This document shows positions 1 to 8,067 of a stretch of DNA of 64,000 bases, piece after piece. The notes under the pieces are model-generated. The model saw nothing but the letters and a program-made list of their open reading frames with translations, had not been told where the DNA came from and did no database searches. The DNA is taken from positions 186,001-250,000 of the forward strand of contig CAVQKH010000022.1 of the NCBI GenBank assembly GCA_963712995.1. The letters are read 5' to 3'. How positions within the stretch are numbered: position 1 is the first letter of the stretch; the number at the start of each line of letters is the position of its first letter. This DNA is from GCA-003244245 sp963712995 (GTDB taxonomy: Bacteria > Actinomycetota > Actinomycetes > Mycobacteriales > Pseudonocardiaceae). The translations under genes and the position numbers were made by a program.

Positions 1-249
1 CACGAGCTGCCTGGTGAGTGATGTGACATCGGTGACTGTGTCGTCCCCGACTGGAGTCAACGACCCTTGTGGGTCGAGTAGTGAAAGCGTAGCCACCGGG
101 TGCCCCTTTTGCTGATCGACCAGCCACCATGTGAGAGTTCTGCCAAACATCGAGCGCTTGCTGGGATCAATATGTCGGACGTCCAGGGGTCGGACATCCC
201 TTCCACGGAGCATCTTCGGCCTACTCCAGGCCGTGCAGTCCGGGTACAT
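1..249 (-). CDS. Hypothetical protein, N-terminal part, running off the left edge
   Basis: An open frame on the minus strand starts at ATG 249 and stays open to base 1, giving 83 residues without a stop. A purine-rich GGGGAG lies about 12 bases upstream. The translation has a protein-like composition (for example KRSMFGRTLTWWLVDQQKG and DDTVTDVTSLTRQLV), but I do not recognise a family. ATG 213 is an alternative start. The real length is unknown because the gene is cut by the window edge. Confidence 0.4.
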   Translation of the reverse strand, partial: MYPDCTAWSRPKMLRGRDVRPLDVRHIDPSKRSMFGRTLTWWLVDQQKGHPVATLSLLDPQGSLTPVGDDTVTDVTSLTRQLV

Positions 250-443
250 CAGATGAGGTAGCTCCCCGCGCGCGGCTACACCCCAGGGGGGATCGCATCG
301 ATCTCACCAGCGGAGACGCTCCGGCGCGGTGGGTCGGTCGTCATGGGCGCAGACAGCATCGGTGCGCGCCTCCCGCCCGGGCGGCGCGCACCGATGGTGG
401 GGCACCCACTACCGGGTGCCGCGTTCGTTCCCTTCTCTGAGCG

Positions 444-602
444 TCAGTAGTAGTGGCGTCGGCCGAACATCGGGCGCCCGACGGCTCCGAGCAGTTCCAG
501 GATCACCCCGACCACGATCAGAATGAGCCCCAGCGTCCACAGAATTCCGAGTCCGGGAAGCAACCACGCAAGGATCAACAGGATAATTCCTAGAACGATC
601 AT
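444..602 (-). CDS. DUF6131 family small membrane protein
   Basis: A 52-residue protein whose first 40 residues are almost entirely hydrophobic (MIVLGIILLILAWLLPGLGI, then a second hydrophobic stretch), ending in a polar tail GRRHYY. This is the pattern of the actinobacterial DUF6131 family: one or two membrane segments, then the conserved GRPxxGRRHYx end. A strong ribosome site GGAGGAG lies 5 bases before the ATG. The function of the family is unknown. The gene is monocistronic here. Confidence 0.8.
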   Translation of the reverse strand: MIVLGIILLILAWLLPGLGILWTLGLILIVVGVILELLGAVGRPMFGRRHYY

Positions 603-732
603 GATTTCTCCTCCGAGTCGTCTGGAAGAACGCTAAGACAGACTACCGGAGTTGGCTCGCGGTAACCGTCCACAGTGGACCCCTACCACTGAGCTCCTGG
701 CGGCGTTGCTGGGGTTACGGCGCTGCCGGGGT

Positions 733-1029
733 TTACTCCTTTTCTTTGCGGCGCTCTACGAAGAAGCGGGGCTGCTCGTCGTCGATGTCGACGTCGAGTT
801 GCTGCTCGTGCAGGTCGAAGACCACGGTGCGGGCCAGGAACACCTTGGCGCCGTGGGTCTCCAGCACGGTGTCGTCCTCGGCGGGGGTCGCTGCGATGGA
901 CAGTCCCAAGCCCTCTGACCGGCTGGTTTTCCCCGCGGGGGCGATGCGCAGGCCCGCCGTGTCCGGCATCTCGTTCTTGGTCACGAGTGAGTTGATCGCC
1001 TGGGCTGCTGCCTCAGTGACTGTCATCAT
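733..1029 (-). CDS. HesB/IscA-like fold protein
   Basis: About 98 residues resembling the HesB/IscA (Fe-S biosynthesis, A-type) fold: an N-terminal helix (MTVTEAAAQAINSLV), then a beta-rich core LRIAPAGK, LGLSIAATPAEDDTVLETHG, VFLARTVVFDLHEQQLDVDI and an acidic/basic tail. Canonical IscA proteins carry three conserved cysteines. None is present here, so a role as an Fe-S carrier is doubtful. Actinobacterial proteins of this type are often annotated simply as HesB/Fe-S cluster assembly protein. Start may be ATG 1029 or the adjacent ATG 1026. It is divergent from the acetyltransferase at 1113. Confidence 0.65.
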   Translation of the reverse strand: MMTVTEAAAQAINSLVTKNEMPDTAGLRIAPAGKTSRSEGLGLSIAATPAEDDTVLETHGAKVFLARTVVFDLHEQQLDVDIDDEQPRFFVERRKEKE

Positions 1030-1112
1030 GCCGCTACCGTAGGGGTCATTCCCCGCAACGTGTAAGTAGGAGGCCGTTGCGGCCACAGGTGCCGTCCGAG
1101 GAGCATGATGGC

Positions 1113-1622
1113 ATGGGTTTCGATTTGCGATTGTTGACCGGTCAGCCGTGCGAGATGGCGGCTCTGCAGCGCCTCCTGGACAACGCGCCAGCCTACGCCG
1201 AACATCTCAACGGCCACCCGTCGGAGGCTGCGGATGCCCAGAGCTTGTTCAGCACCGTGCCGCCAGGGGTCACCTACGACAACAAGTACCTGTACGGCTT
1301 CATGATCGACGGCCCGGCGATGGTCGGCTGCGTGGACATCATCCGCGGCTGGCCGGCACCCGGCACCGTGCTGATCGCCCTGCTGCTGCTCGATGAAGCA
1401 CACCAAGATCGAGGTTTTGGCGAGACGGCGTATCACGCGGTGGAAGAAAAGGTGCGGCGCTGGCCAGAGATCGACACGATCCGGGTCCGCGCGGTGCGCT
1501 CCAACGATGCCGCGCTGCCCTTCTGGCTGCAGATGGGTTTCGCCAAGAGCGATGAGGTGCACGCCGGGACCGACGACCAACCCGTTTCCGAGTCGATCGG
1601 TCTCGCCAAGCCGCTGAACTGA
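1113..1622 (+). CDS. GNAT family N-acetyltransferase
   Basis: About 169 residues with the GNAT core: a central strand GPAMVGCVDIIRGWPAPGTV, then LIALLLLDEAHQDRGFGETA, which is the acetyl-CoA pyrophosphate loop (consensus Q/RxxGxG/A), followed by VRAVRSNDAALPFWLQMGF, the usual C-terminal strand-helix-strand signature. It should transfer acetyl from acetyl-CoA to an unknown amine. ATG 1113 is chosen because GAGGA lies about 10 bases upstream. The frame also opens at 1077. Confidence 0.8.
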   Translation: MGFDLRLLTGQPCEMAALQRLLDNAPAYAEHLNGHPSEAADAQSLFSTVPPGVTYDNKYLYGFMIDGPAMVGCVDIIRGWPAPGTVLIALLLLDEAHQDRGFGETAYHAVEEKVRRWPEIDTIRVRAVRSNDAALPFWLQMGFAKSDEVHAGTDDQPVSESIGLAKPLN

Positions 1623-2374
1623 GGGCAGCGCTCGATCCTGGCCGGGTCAATCCTGCTGTGATGTGTCCTGAGTGGTCAGCGCTTCGACGGTGTGTTCCCG
1701 CACCGGGCGCAGCTGGAATTCCCCGAACTGTCCGCGGCGCACGGCCACGGCGCTCATCGGCAGGGGTCGACTCTGGCGATGGCGGGGGGTGAGGGTCATT
1801 CCGGCCCGCGGTCGGCGGTCGGAGACGGGCGTGCGCATGTGGTCCTTCTTCGTTCGCTGGTCGTACGGGCGTCCGCCAGCCTGGGTAGGGGCGCAAAACG
1901 TGCGTGTACAAGCGGAGTGAACCCGCATGCTCGGGCGCCCCTCGGCGAACTCGACGGAAGTACAGGTTATTCCAGACGAGTGGCCAGCACTACACTGCCC
2001 CCAGGCTCTCATCCGCGCAGCAGAGTACTCCTCGTTATGTATGCGAGCATACCTGCTATCGGATGGCACCCAGTTGGGTCATCTCCTGCGGCGACCTCGG
2101 TTTTGTACGAGATCACCGCAGGTCGAGAGCCTGTTCGGCGCCTTGTCCGTGTGATCGTCCGGCATAGGTAGACTCGCGACGGCAGAGCGGTCGCCAACCG
2201 GGCAGGACCCCAGAGAGTGCGCGAGGAGGCTCCGGTGAAGTTGTATCATCACTTCTTTCGGTGCTTTTTCGGGAACGCTGAGTGTCAATTTCGTCAGGAT
2301 TGCCGGTGAGTATCCCTCAGACAGGTGAGAAGACTCTCGGTGGGACAACCCGCCGTGTACCGCACGTCACCAGG
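1623..2374. other. Intergenic stretch without a recognisable gene
   Basis: Open frames exist on both strands but none has a recognisable family, a good ribosome site and coding-like composition together. The stretch contains a perfect 14-base inverted repeat (GTATGC-GA-GCATAC, 2039-2052), a possible protein-binding site. The region is less GC-rich than its neighbours and may hold decayed sequence. Confidence 0.4.
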
Positions 2375-2935
2375 ATGCTTGCGTGGGTCGGGGTGGACTG
2401 CCTGCGGCTGGAGGCGGCTCGGGTCCTGCTCGGCGAGCGTGGCCTGCGGGCCACCGGATCGTTGGTGAGCTGCCAGCAGGACGGCATTGAGGCCTACTCC
2501 GCGTCGTATTCGCTGTCCACCGACGAGGTCGGGGTGGTCCAGCGGCTGACCGTCCGGACCACCCGGGCCAAGGGCGAGCAACATGTCACCCTGACCCGCT
2601 CCGAGGAGGGCATCTGGCTGGTCGACCACGGTCAAGGCGCGGCGCGGACCGACTTCGGTGGTGCGCTGGACACCGATCTGGAGTTCAGCCCGCTGTTCAA
2701 CGCGCTGCCGGTGCGGCGGCTGGGTCTGCACCGCGCGGCCGCCAAGCACGACCTGGCGGTGGTGTTCGTCTCGCTGCCGAGCCTGGAAGTGAGCCGGGTC
2801 TCGCAGACCTACCGCACTGTCGCCTTGAGCGAGCCCGCGGTGGTCGGACTCAGCAGTGACTCGTTCGAAACCGAGATCACCGTGGACGCTGACGGCCTGG
2901 TGCTGGACTACCCCGGATTAACCCGCCGGGCCTGA
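2375..2935 (+). CDS. Putative glycolipid-binding domain protein
   Basis: 186 residues matching the pattern of the putative glycolipid-binding family (PF06475): N-terminal MLAWVGVDCLRLEAARV, then alternating strands with VVQRLTVRTTRAKGEQHVTL, WLVDHGQGA, TDLEFSPLFNALPVRRLGL and a closing VDADGLVLDYPGLTRRA. The length fits the family. ATG 2375 is chosen over the longer frame (2282) because family members begin close to this W-xx-D segment. The gene is convergent with the amidase and its last 18 bases overlap the amidase 3' end. The function is not established for this family. Confidence 0.8.
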   Translation: MLAWVGVDCLRLEAARVLLGERGLRATGSLVSCQQDGIEAYSASYSLSTDEVGVVQRLTVRTTRAKGEQHVTLTRSEEGIWLVDHGQGAARTDFGGALDTDLEFSPLFNALPVRRLGLHRAAAKHDLAVVFVSLPSLEVSRVSQTYRTVALSEPAVVGLSSDSFETEITVDADGLVLDYPGLTRRA

Positions 2936-4171
2936 GCCGGCGTCGGTGATCAGGGCGCCGGCGGCGAGCACCGCCTGCTCCCCGCCGCGCACCGCGGCCA
3001 GCTGGACACCGACCGGCAGCCCGCTCATCCCGGCTGCCGGCACCGACACCGCCGGCCAACCCAGGAGGTTGAACGGCAGCGTGAGAGACAGCAGTGCGGG
3101 CACGACCTCGACCTGGGTGCCATCCGGTGCCACTACCTGCTGGGCACCGATCGGAGTGGCCCGGAGCGGGGTGGTCGGCAGCAGCAGCAGGTCGATGCCC
3201 TCGGTGAGCATCCGATCGGTCAGCTCGGTGGCCAGCCGGCGGCGGGTGCGCTGGGCGGTGACGTAGTCCGCGGCGGTGTGCTCCCCGGCGGTGTGCAGCC
3301 GCGCCGCAGTGGCCGGCTGGTAGTCGCCGGGTCGTTGTCGAAGCCAATGCTGGTGGGTCGCGTAGGCCTCGACGCCGACGATCACCCGGTAGGTGGCGGC
3401 GAGCTCGTCGATGCCGGGTAGGGCCACTTCCCGCAGTGCCGCCCCGGCGGCGCGCAGCGCCTGGGCCGCGCGGTCCACCGCAGCGGCGATCTCTGGGTCG
3501 TGGACCCGCCAGTACGGGTCGGTGGGCCGCCCGATCACCAGGTCGGTCACCGTAGCGCCCGGGTCGATCCGGCGCCCGCTCAGCGCGCTGAACGCGGCGC
3601 TGACCCCGCCGACGTCGGCGCTGAGCAGCGCGATGTGATCCAACGTCTCCGACAGCGGGAAGACCCCGCTGGTGGGCAGGACGCCGCGCGCCGGTTTGAG
3701 CCCGACCACGCCGCACAGTGCGGCTGGGATACGTCCCGAGCCGCCGGTGTCGGTGCCCACCGCCAGCCGCACCAGCCCCGCGGCCACCAGAGCCGCCGAC
3801 CCGCTGGAGGAGCCGCCGGTGATCCGCCGCGGGTCGTGCGGGTTGCGGCACGCCCCGGTGGCGGAGACATCCCCGGTGGGCCCGTAGCCGAACTCGTGGG
3901 TGTGGGTCTTGGCGACCACTACCGCGCCGGCCGCGCGGAGCGCGGCCACCACCGCGGCGTCCTTCTGCGCGGGCGGGGCGTCAGCCAGCACCGCGCTGCC
4001 GCACCGGGTGGGCACCCCGGCCACGTCGAGGAGGTCTTTGACCACGATCGGCACCCCACCCAACGGTCCGGGTCCCGCGGCTGCGGGCTCGCAGACGAGG
4101 TGCGCGACGGCGTTGTGCGGGTTATCGGCCAGCGCGGCAAGATCACACTCGACGGTCTCCGGGGTGTTCAT
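2918..4171 (-). CDS. Amidase signature family protein
   Basis: 417 residues of the amidase signature family, which hydrolyses amide bonds by a Ser-cisSer-Lys triad. Visible elements are the catalytic lysine in PIVVKDLLDVAG, the Gly/Ser-rich signature RITGGSSSGSAALVAAGLV with cis-Ser, and the nucleophile region VGTDTGGSGRIPAALCGVVG. The C-terminal part LPFNLLGWPAVSVPAAG is also typical. GatA itself is about 490 residues and belongs with gatC/gatB, which are absent here, so this is probably a stand-alone catabolic amidase (substrate unknown). ATG 4171 (MNTPETVE) is preferred. It lies 48 bases downstream of tyrA in the same direction, possibly co-transcribed. Confidence 0.85.
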   Translation of the reverse strand: MNTPETVECDLAALADNPHNAVAHLVCEPAAAGPGPLGGVPIVVKDLLDVAGVPTRCGSAVLADAPPAQKDAAVVAALRAAGAVVVAKTHTHEFGYGPTGDVSATGACRNPHDPRRITGGSSSGSAALVAAGLVRLAVGTDTGGSGRIPAALCGVVGLKPARGVLPTSGVFPLSETLDHIALLSADVGGVSAAFSALSGRRIDPGATVTDLVIGRPTDPYWRVHDPEIAAAVDRAAQALRAAGAALREVALPGIDELAATYRVIVGVEAYATHQHWLRQRPGDYQPATAARLHTAGEHTAADYVTAQRTRRRLATELTDRMLTEGIDLLLLPTTPLRATPIGAQQVVAPDGTQVEVVPALLSLTLPFNLLGWPAVSVPAAGMSGLPVGVQLAAVRGGEQAVLAAGALITDAGSGPAG

Positions 4172-4219
4172 TTCGCGACAAGGGTGCACTCGGCGGTGTC
4201 CGGGTCAGAGGTGTCCGGG

Positions 4220-5185
4220 TCAGAGTTGGAGTTGGCAGCGAGCGTCTTGCAGGGAGACGACCCGGGCGCCTTGCCCGGCGAGCTCGCGGAGGTGGGCGAA
4301 TGCGCCGGGAGAGTTGAGGTCGACGTGAATGGTGTCGTGATGCGCCCCATTGCGTGCGTTGTCGAAACTCTGGCGGGCGCGGTGACCGGCCCGCAGGGTG
4401 GCCTCCAGCGCGCCGGTGGAGGCCAGTGAGCCACGGGCCGCGCCCAGCCGGCCCAGCGCGTCATCCACCGCGTCGAGCAGCGCGTCGCGGTTGCCCTCAC
4501 ACATCGCCCGGACCAGCTCGGGTGCCGAGGCGGCCACCCGGGTGCCGTCGGTGAACGACCCCGAGCCCAGCGCCATGGCCAGCGGTCCACCATCGGCGCC
4601 CACCGAGGCGAGCACCGCGGCGAGCACGTGTGGCAGGTGTGAGACCCGGGCCACCGCGGCGTCGTGGTCCGCGGCGCCGGCCGGTATCACGTGCGCGCCG
4701 CAGTCCAGCGCCAGCTGGGCGACCTGCGCCCAGACCTCCGGGTCGGCTCCCTCGTCGCTGCCCACCACCCAGGGGGCCCCGGTGAACAGGGTCGCCGACC
4801 CGGCCGACCACCCCGAGGCGGACGCGCCCGCCATCGGGTGCCCGCCGACATAGCGGGCCGTCGGGGTGTGCCGTACCACCGCCGCCGCGACGGGTTGCTT
4901 GACGCTCACCACGTCGGTGAGCCGGCAGCGCGGGGCGTGGTGGGCCAGCACCGCCAGCACGTCGACCACCGCGGGCAGCGGTACCGCGAGCACCACCAGC
5001 GCGTCATCCGGTGTGCTCGCCAGCAGGTCCTCGATCGAGGATGTGACGTCGAAGCCGGCTTCCCGGGCCGCGTTGACGCCGGCCTCCGACCTGGTGGTGC
5101 CCCGGGCCTTCCAGCCCGCGGCGTCGGCGGCACGCAACAGTGACCCGCCGATAAGGCCCAAACCAATGACGCACAGATCGCTCAC
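4220..5185 (-). CDS. tyrA: Prephenate dehydrogenase
   Basis: 321 residues. It oxidatively decarboxylates prephenate to 4-hydroxyphenylpyruvate with NAD(P)+ in tyrosine synthesis (cytosol). The N-terminal Rossmann motif GLGLIGGSLLRAA binds the nucleotide. VGGHPMAGASASG carries the conserved HPMxG active-site histidine region, and SHLPHVLAAVLAS is the C-terminal dimerisation-domain signature. No ACT or chorismate mutase domain is visible. The start is GTG 5185, which overlaps the stop of the upstream M20 peptidase by four bases (GTGA), indicating translational coupling. Confidence 0.93.
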   Translation of the reverse strand: MSDLCVIGLGLIGGSLLRAADAAGWKARGTTRSEAGVNAAREAGFDVTSSIEDLLASTPDDALVVLAVPLPAVVDVLAVLAHHAPRCRLTDVVSVKQPVAAAVVRHTPTARYVGGHPMAGASASGWSAGSATLFTGAPWVVGSDEGADPEVWAQVAQLALDCGAHVIPAGAADHDAAVARVSHLPHVLAAVLASVGADGGPLAMALGSGSFTDGTRVAASAPELVRAMCEGNRDALLDAVDDALGRLGAARGSLASTGALEATLRAGHRARQSFDNARNGAHHDTIHVDLNSPGAFAHLRELAGQGARVVSLQDARCQLQL

Positions 5186-6459
5186 GTGCTCAGTGTCTCT
5201 GAGCCCGGTGTCTCCAAGCTCAGTGCCCCCAGGGCGAAGCCGGCGTAGAGGGCGACTCCGTGCACCATCGCCGCCTCATCGAAGACCACCCGGTTGGAGT
5301 GGTTCGCCGGGGCGGTGTCCGGATCGTGGTCAGCCGGGCAGGCGCCGAGGAACGCCATCGCGCCCGGCACCCGGGCCAGCACGTAGGAGAAGTCCTCGGC
5401 GCCCATCAACGGGTCCGGCATGGGCTCGGCGTGGTCCTCTCCGAGTACCGCACGGGCCAGGTCGATTACCTGATGGCTCACCTCGTCGTCGTTCACCGTG
5501 ACCGGGTAGCCGTGCTCGATCACCACGGAGGCGATGCAGCCGTGGGCTGCCGCCACGTGCTCGCAGACCTGGCGCACCTGTTTGTGCACCTTGATGCGGG
5601 TGTGGTCGGACAACGCCCGGATGGTGCCTTCCAACTCCGCCGTCTCCGGGATGATGTTCGAGGTGGTGCCCGCGGTAATCCGGGTGACGGTGAGCACCGC
5701 CGGGTCGAAGACGTTGAGCGTCCGGGTGATCATGCTTTGGAGCGCGCCGACCATCGCGGCGGCGGCCGGTACCGGATCCACTGCCCTCTGCGGGGCGCCG
5801 GCGTGGCCGCCACGGCCGGTGACGGTGCATCGCAGCACGTCCGAGGAGGCCATGATGGCGCCCGATCTGGTCTGTACCAGCCCGCTGTCCAGGGTGGAGG
5901 TGATGTGCAGGGCCAGCGCGCGTTCCGGCATCCCGGCGAGCTCCAGCAGACCGTCGGCGAGCATGTGCCGCGCGCCGTGGAAACCCTCCTCCCCAGGCTG
6001 GAACATCAGCAGCACCCGGCCGGCCAGGTCCTGGCGCCGTGCTACGAGCAGCCGCGCGGCGGAGACCAGCATCGCGACGTGGGTGTCGTGCCCGCAGGCG
6101 TGCATCGAGCCTGGCAGCTCCGAGCTGAACGGCACTCCCGACTGCTCGGTGACCGGCAGCGCGTCCATGTCAGCCCGCATCAGCACGGTCGGCCCCGGTC
6201 GGGTGCCCTCGATCACCCCGACCACCGACGTCGTCTCGCCGCGACCGGCGTGCAGTTGCACGGGGAGGTCGGCCAATGCCCGCAGCACGGCGGCTTGGGT
6301 CTTGGGCAGGTGCAGTCCCTGTTCCGGGTGCCGGTGCAAGGCTCGGCGCAGCGCGATCGTCTGCGGTTGCAGGGTCCGGGCTGCGCACACGAGACTGGTC
6401 GGCTCCTGCTGGGGAGGGCTGCTGGCGCGCCGCTGATGACGAGGGCTTGGCGTGCTCAC
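5182..6459 (-). CDS. M20 family metallopeptidase/amidohydrolase (M20D type)
   Basis: 425 residues of the M20D amidohydrolase family (N-acyl-amino-acid or hippurate hydrolases). Metal ligands are recognisable in SMHACGHDTHVAMLVSAA, FQPGEEGFHGARHML and, near the end, MGAEDFSYVLARVPGAMAFL. The dimerisation domain has VTGRGGHAGAPQRAVDPV. A polar, disordered stretch (about 20 residues) precedes the domain. The start is GTG 6459. It overlaps tyrA by four bases, so the two are probably one transcript. The substrate is unknown. Confidence 0.88.
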   Translation of the reverse strand: MSTPSPRHQRRASSPPQQEPTSLVCAARTLQPQTIALRRALHRHPEQGLHLPKTQAAVLRALADLPVQLHAGRGETTSVVGVIEGTRPGPTVLMRADMDALPVTEQSGVPFSSELPGSMHACGHDTHVAMLVSAARLLVARRQDLAGRVLLMFQPGEEGFHGARHMLADGLLELAGMPERALALHITSTLDSGLVQTRSGAIMASSDVLRCTVTGRGGHAGAPQRAVDPVPAAAAMVGALQSMITRTLNVFDPAVLTVTRITAGTTSNIIPETAELEGTIRALSDHTRIKVHKQVRQVCEHVAAAHGCIASVVIEHGYPVTVNDDEVSHQVIDLARAVLGEDHAEPMPDPLMGAEDFSYVLARVPGAMAFLGACPADHDPDTAPANHSNRVVFDEAAMVHGVALYAGFALGALSLETPGSETLST

Positions 6460-6549
6460 AACCCGCTATTGTCGCACCTTATCCTCATGTTGGGGGGTGA
6501 GGTAGGTGATCGTGACGCTCTGCCGTGACAGAGGGCGCATACTTGTGTC

Positions 6550-7035
6550 ATGACGATCAGCGGCTTCGCCGTCGCGGTGGTGCGCGAGGATGGGCGCTGG
6601 CAGTGCACCAAGCTGGACGCTGCGGCCCTACGCGACCTCGACTCGGCCATTACAGAGCTGCGGGGGCAGCGTTCCACGGGGGCGATTTTCGGCCTGCTCG
6701 ACGTTGATGATGAGTTCTTCGTCGTGGTGCGACCCGTGCCGGGCGGGGTCTCGTTGTTACTGTCCGACGCCGTCGCCGCGCTGGACTACGACGTCGCCGC
6801 CGACGTGCTCGACCTGCTGCGCGTCGAGGTCCCCGAAGAAGACGCAGTGGACGCGGACGAGGTGTGGCCGGAGGGCGATCTCGGTGTGCTGGCGGACGTC
6901 GGGCTGCCGGCGGATGAGATGCAGGTGATCATCGACGAGGTGGATCTGTATCCGGACGAGCAGCTCGACATGATCGCCCAGCGGTGCGGGTTCCGGCCGC
7001 AACTCTCCGCGCTGCTGGAGAAGCAACCGAGATGA
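6550..7035 (+). CDS. tRNA adenosine deaminase-associated protein
   Basis: 161 residues, acidic, beginning MTISGFAVAVVREDGRWQC and ending near EQLDMIAQRCGFRPQLSALL. This matches the actinobacterial family that always sits just before tadA (TIGR03941). Its molecular role is not established. The stop overlaps the tadA start (ATGA at 7032-7035), so the two are translationally coupled. Confidence 0.9.
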   Translation: MTISGFAVAVVREDGRWQCTKLDAAALRDLDSAITELRGQRSTGAIFGLLDVDDEFFVVVRPVPGGVSLLLSDAVAALDYDVAADVLDLLRVEVPEEDAVDADEVWPEGDLGVLADVGLPADEMQVIIDEVDLYPDEQLDMIAQRCGFRPQLSALLEKQPR

Positions 7036-7517
7036 CCGTGGCAACCGGTGCCGACCTGGCGCTGGTCCGGCGGGCTCTGGAAGTGGCTCGTGGCGCGTTG
7101 GTGACCGGGGATGTCCCTGTTGGTGCCGTGCTGGTGGATGCCGACGGCGTCGAGCTGGCCGCCGCCTGCAACGCCCGCGAGGCCACCGGGGATCCCACCG
7201 CACATGCCGAGATGCTGGTCCTGCGCGCCGGTTCGGCCCGGCTGTCGGTCGAGGGGCGGGGCGGTGGCTGGCGGCTGTCGGGGTGCACGCTGGCGGTCAC
7301 CGTGGAGCCGTGCACCATGTGTGCGGGTGCGCTGGTGGCGGCCCGGGTGGACCGGTTGGTGTTCGGTGCCTGGGAGCCCAAGACCGGTGCGATCGGCTCG
7401 CTGTGGGACGTCGTCCGGGACCGCCGGCTCAACCACCGCCTCGAGGTGGTCGGGGGAGTCCTCGCCGAGGAGTGCGCCGCGCTGCTGACCGGGTTCATGC
7501 GCCTACAGCGCCCGTGA
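7032..7517 (+). CDS. tadA: tRNA(Arg) adenosine-34 deaminase
   Basis: 161 residues. It deaminates wobble adenosine to inosine in tRNA-Arg(ACG). The zinc-binding deaminase motifs are complete: PTAHAEMLVL (His and proton-shuttling Glu) and VEPCTMCAGAL (two Cys ligands). GDVPVGAVLV is the usual N-terminal strand. The start is ATG 7032, inside the ATGA overlap with the upstream partner gene. It is followed after 49 bases by tRNA-Ser(CGA), a neighbourhood common in actinomycetes. Confidence 0.95.
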   Translation: MTVATGADLALVRRALEVARGALVTGDVPVGAVLVDADGVELAAACNAREATGDPTAHAEMLVLRAGSARLSVEGRGGGWRLSGCTLAVTVEPCTMCAGALVAARVDRLVFGAWEPKTGAIGSLWDVVRDRRLNHRLEVVGGVLAEECAALLTGFMRLQRP

Positions 7518-7566
7518 ATCCGGGCCAGCTGCCACCCGCGCTGTGAGGTCAGGTATCCTCACCGGC

Positions 7567-7656
7567 GGTAGCGTGTCCGAGCGGCCGAAGGAGCGCGCCT
7601 CGAAAGCGCGTGAGGGTTCACGCCCTCCGTGGGTTCAAATCCCACCGCTACCGCCA
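7567..7656 (+). tRNA. tRNA-Ser(CGA), CCA encoded; island attachment site
   Basis: A class II tRNA with a long variable arm. The acceptor stem GGTAGCG pairs with CGCTACC, the discriminator is G, and CCA is encoded. The anticodon loop CTCGAAA gives anticodon CGA (serine, UCG). The T loop is GTTCAAATC. Its last 59 bases (7598-7656, from the anticodon loop to CCA) recur downstream at 18455 and 29919, so this gene is the integration target for the islands that follow. Confidence 0.97.
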
Positions 7657-7956
7657 ACGACCAGCTGAAACATAGTCTCCACTGGTGGAGCCTTCAGTGT
7701 TCTGTTGCCAGGGGTCTCAGTTTGGTCTCATTTGCTCCTGCCGACACGCGCTGAGAAAATGTTGCACCGCGCCTGTCACGCGGACGTCGTCATCGCTGTG
7801 CACGTGACATGTGCAGTATCGGCTACGGACGACCATGGACATCCTCGGATCCGAACCCCACGATGAGGCCTGACCACGGATCAGAAGACCTCCGCCGCCG
7901 TCCTCTTACGCCCGAGGCCCGACGAGCAGGCCGTCTCCAGGCCGCAACTAAGGCGT
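7657..7956. other. Left end of the first island, no gene seen
   Basis: Just after the tRNA there is a short hairpin (CTCCAC-TG-GTGGAG, 7677-7690), which may end tRNA transcription. Next comes the tandem motif at 7713. In related elements this position holds the integrase gene. No integrase frame is visible here, so the first island seems to have lost its own recombinase. Confidence 0.5.
7713..7734 (+). repeat. Tandem GGTCTCA motif, candidate integrase arm site
   Basis: Two copies of GGTCTCA spaced 11 bases apart (7713 and 7724), the second followed by TTTG. The same pair recurs at 12217, 18341 and 29805, each near an island end. A related pair with GGTTGCA is at 18570. The position, 57 bases inside the tRNA end, fits an arm-type binding site of a tyrosine integrase. 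This is inferred from spacing and recurrence only. Confidence 0.5.
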
Positions 7957-7969
7957 TTGACTAGACAAT
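7957..7969 (+). promoter_or_regulatory. GntR operator candidate, distal copy
   Basis: TTGACTAGACAAT, identical to the copy at 8027. The sequence is a near-palindrome around CTAG (ATTG..CTAG..CAAT), the style of GntR-family operators. It lies upstream of the GntR gene. Confidence 0.6.
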
Positions 7970-8026
7970 CCGTACGATGCAGAGCGTGTCAGGCTGGCCA
8001 CGGAGCTGTCAAGTCCATGGTTCAGA

Positions 8027-8039
8027 TTGACTAGACAAT
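8027..8039 (+). promoter_or_regulatory. GntR operator candidate, proximal copy
   Basis: A second exact copy of TTGACTAGACAAT, 70 bases after the first and 28 bases before the preferred GntR start (8068). The 70-base spacing, close to seven helical turns, would place both sites on the same face of the DNA. This suggests autoregulation by the adjacent GntR protein. Confidence 0.6.
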
Positions 8040-8067
8040 GGTCTTCGGCTGGGGCAGGCTGGCGGCC

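Noticed and set aside
329..526. Plus-strand 65-residue frame
   Set aside because: It overlaps the DUF6131 gene on the other strand and has no motif or ribosome site.
1647..2069. Minus-strand 140-residue frame in the intergenic region
   Set aside because: No recognisable family, no good start and mixed composition, so I could not support it as a gene.
5260..6528. Plus-strand open frame of 422 residues
   Set aside because: It is antisense to the M20 peptidase, whose metal-site motifs are intact.
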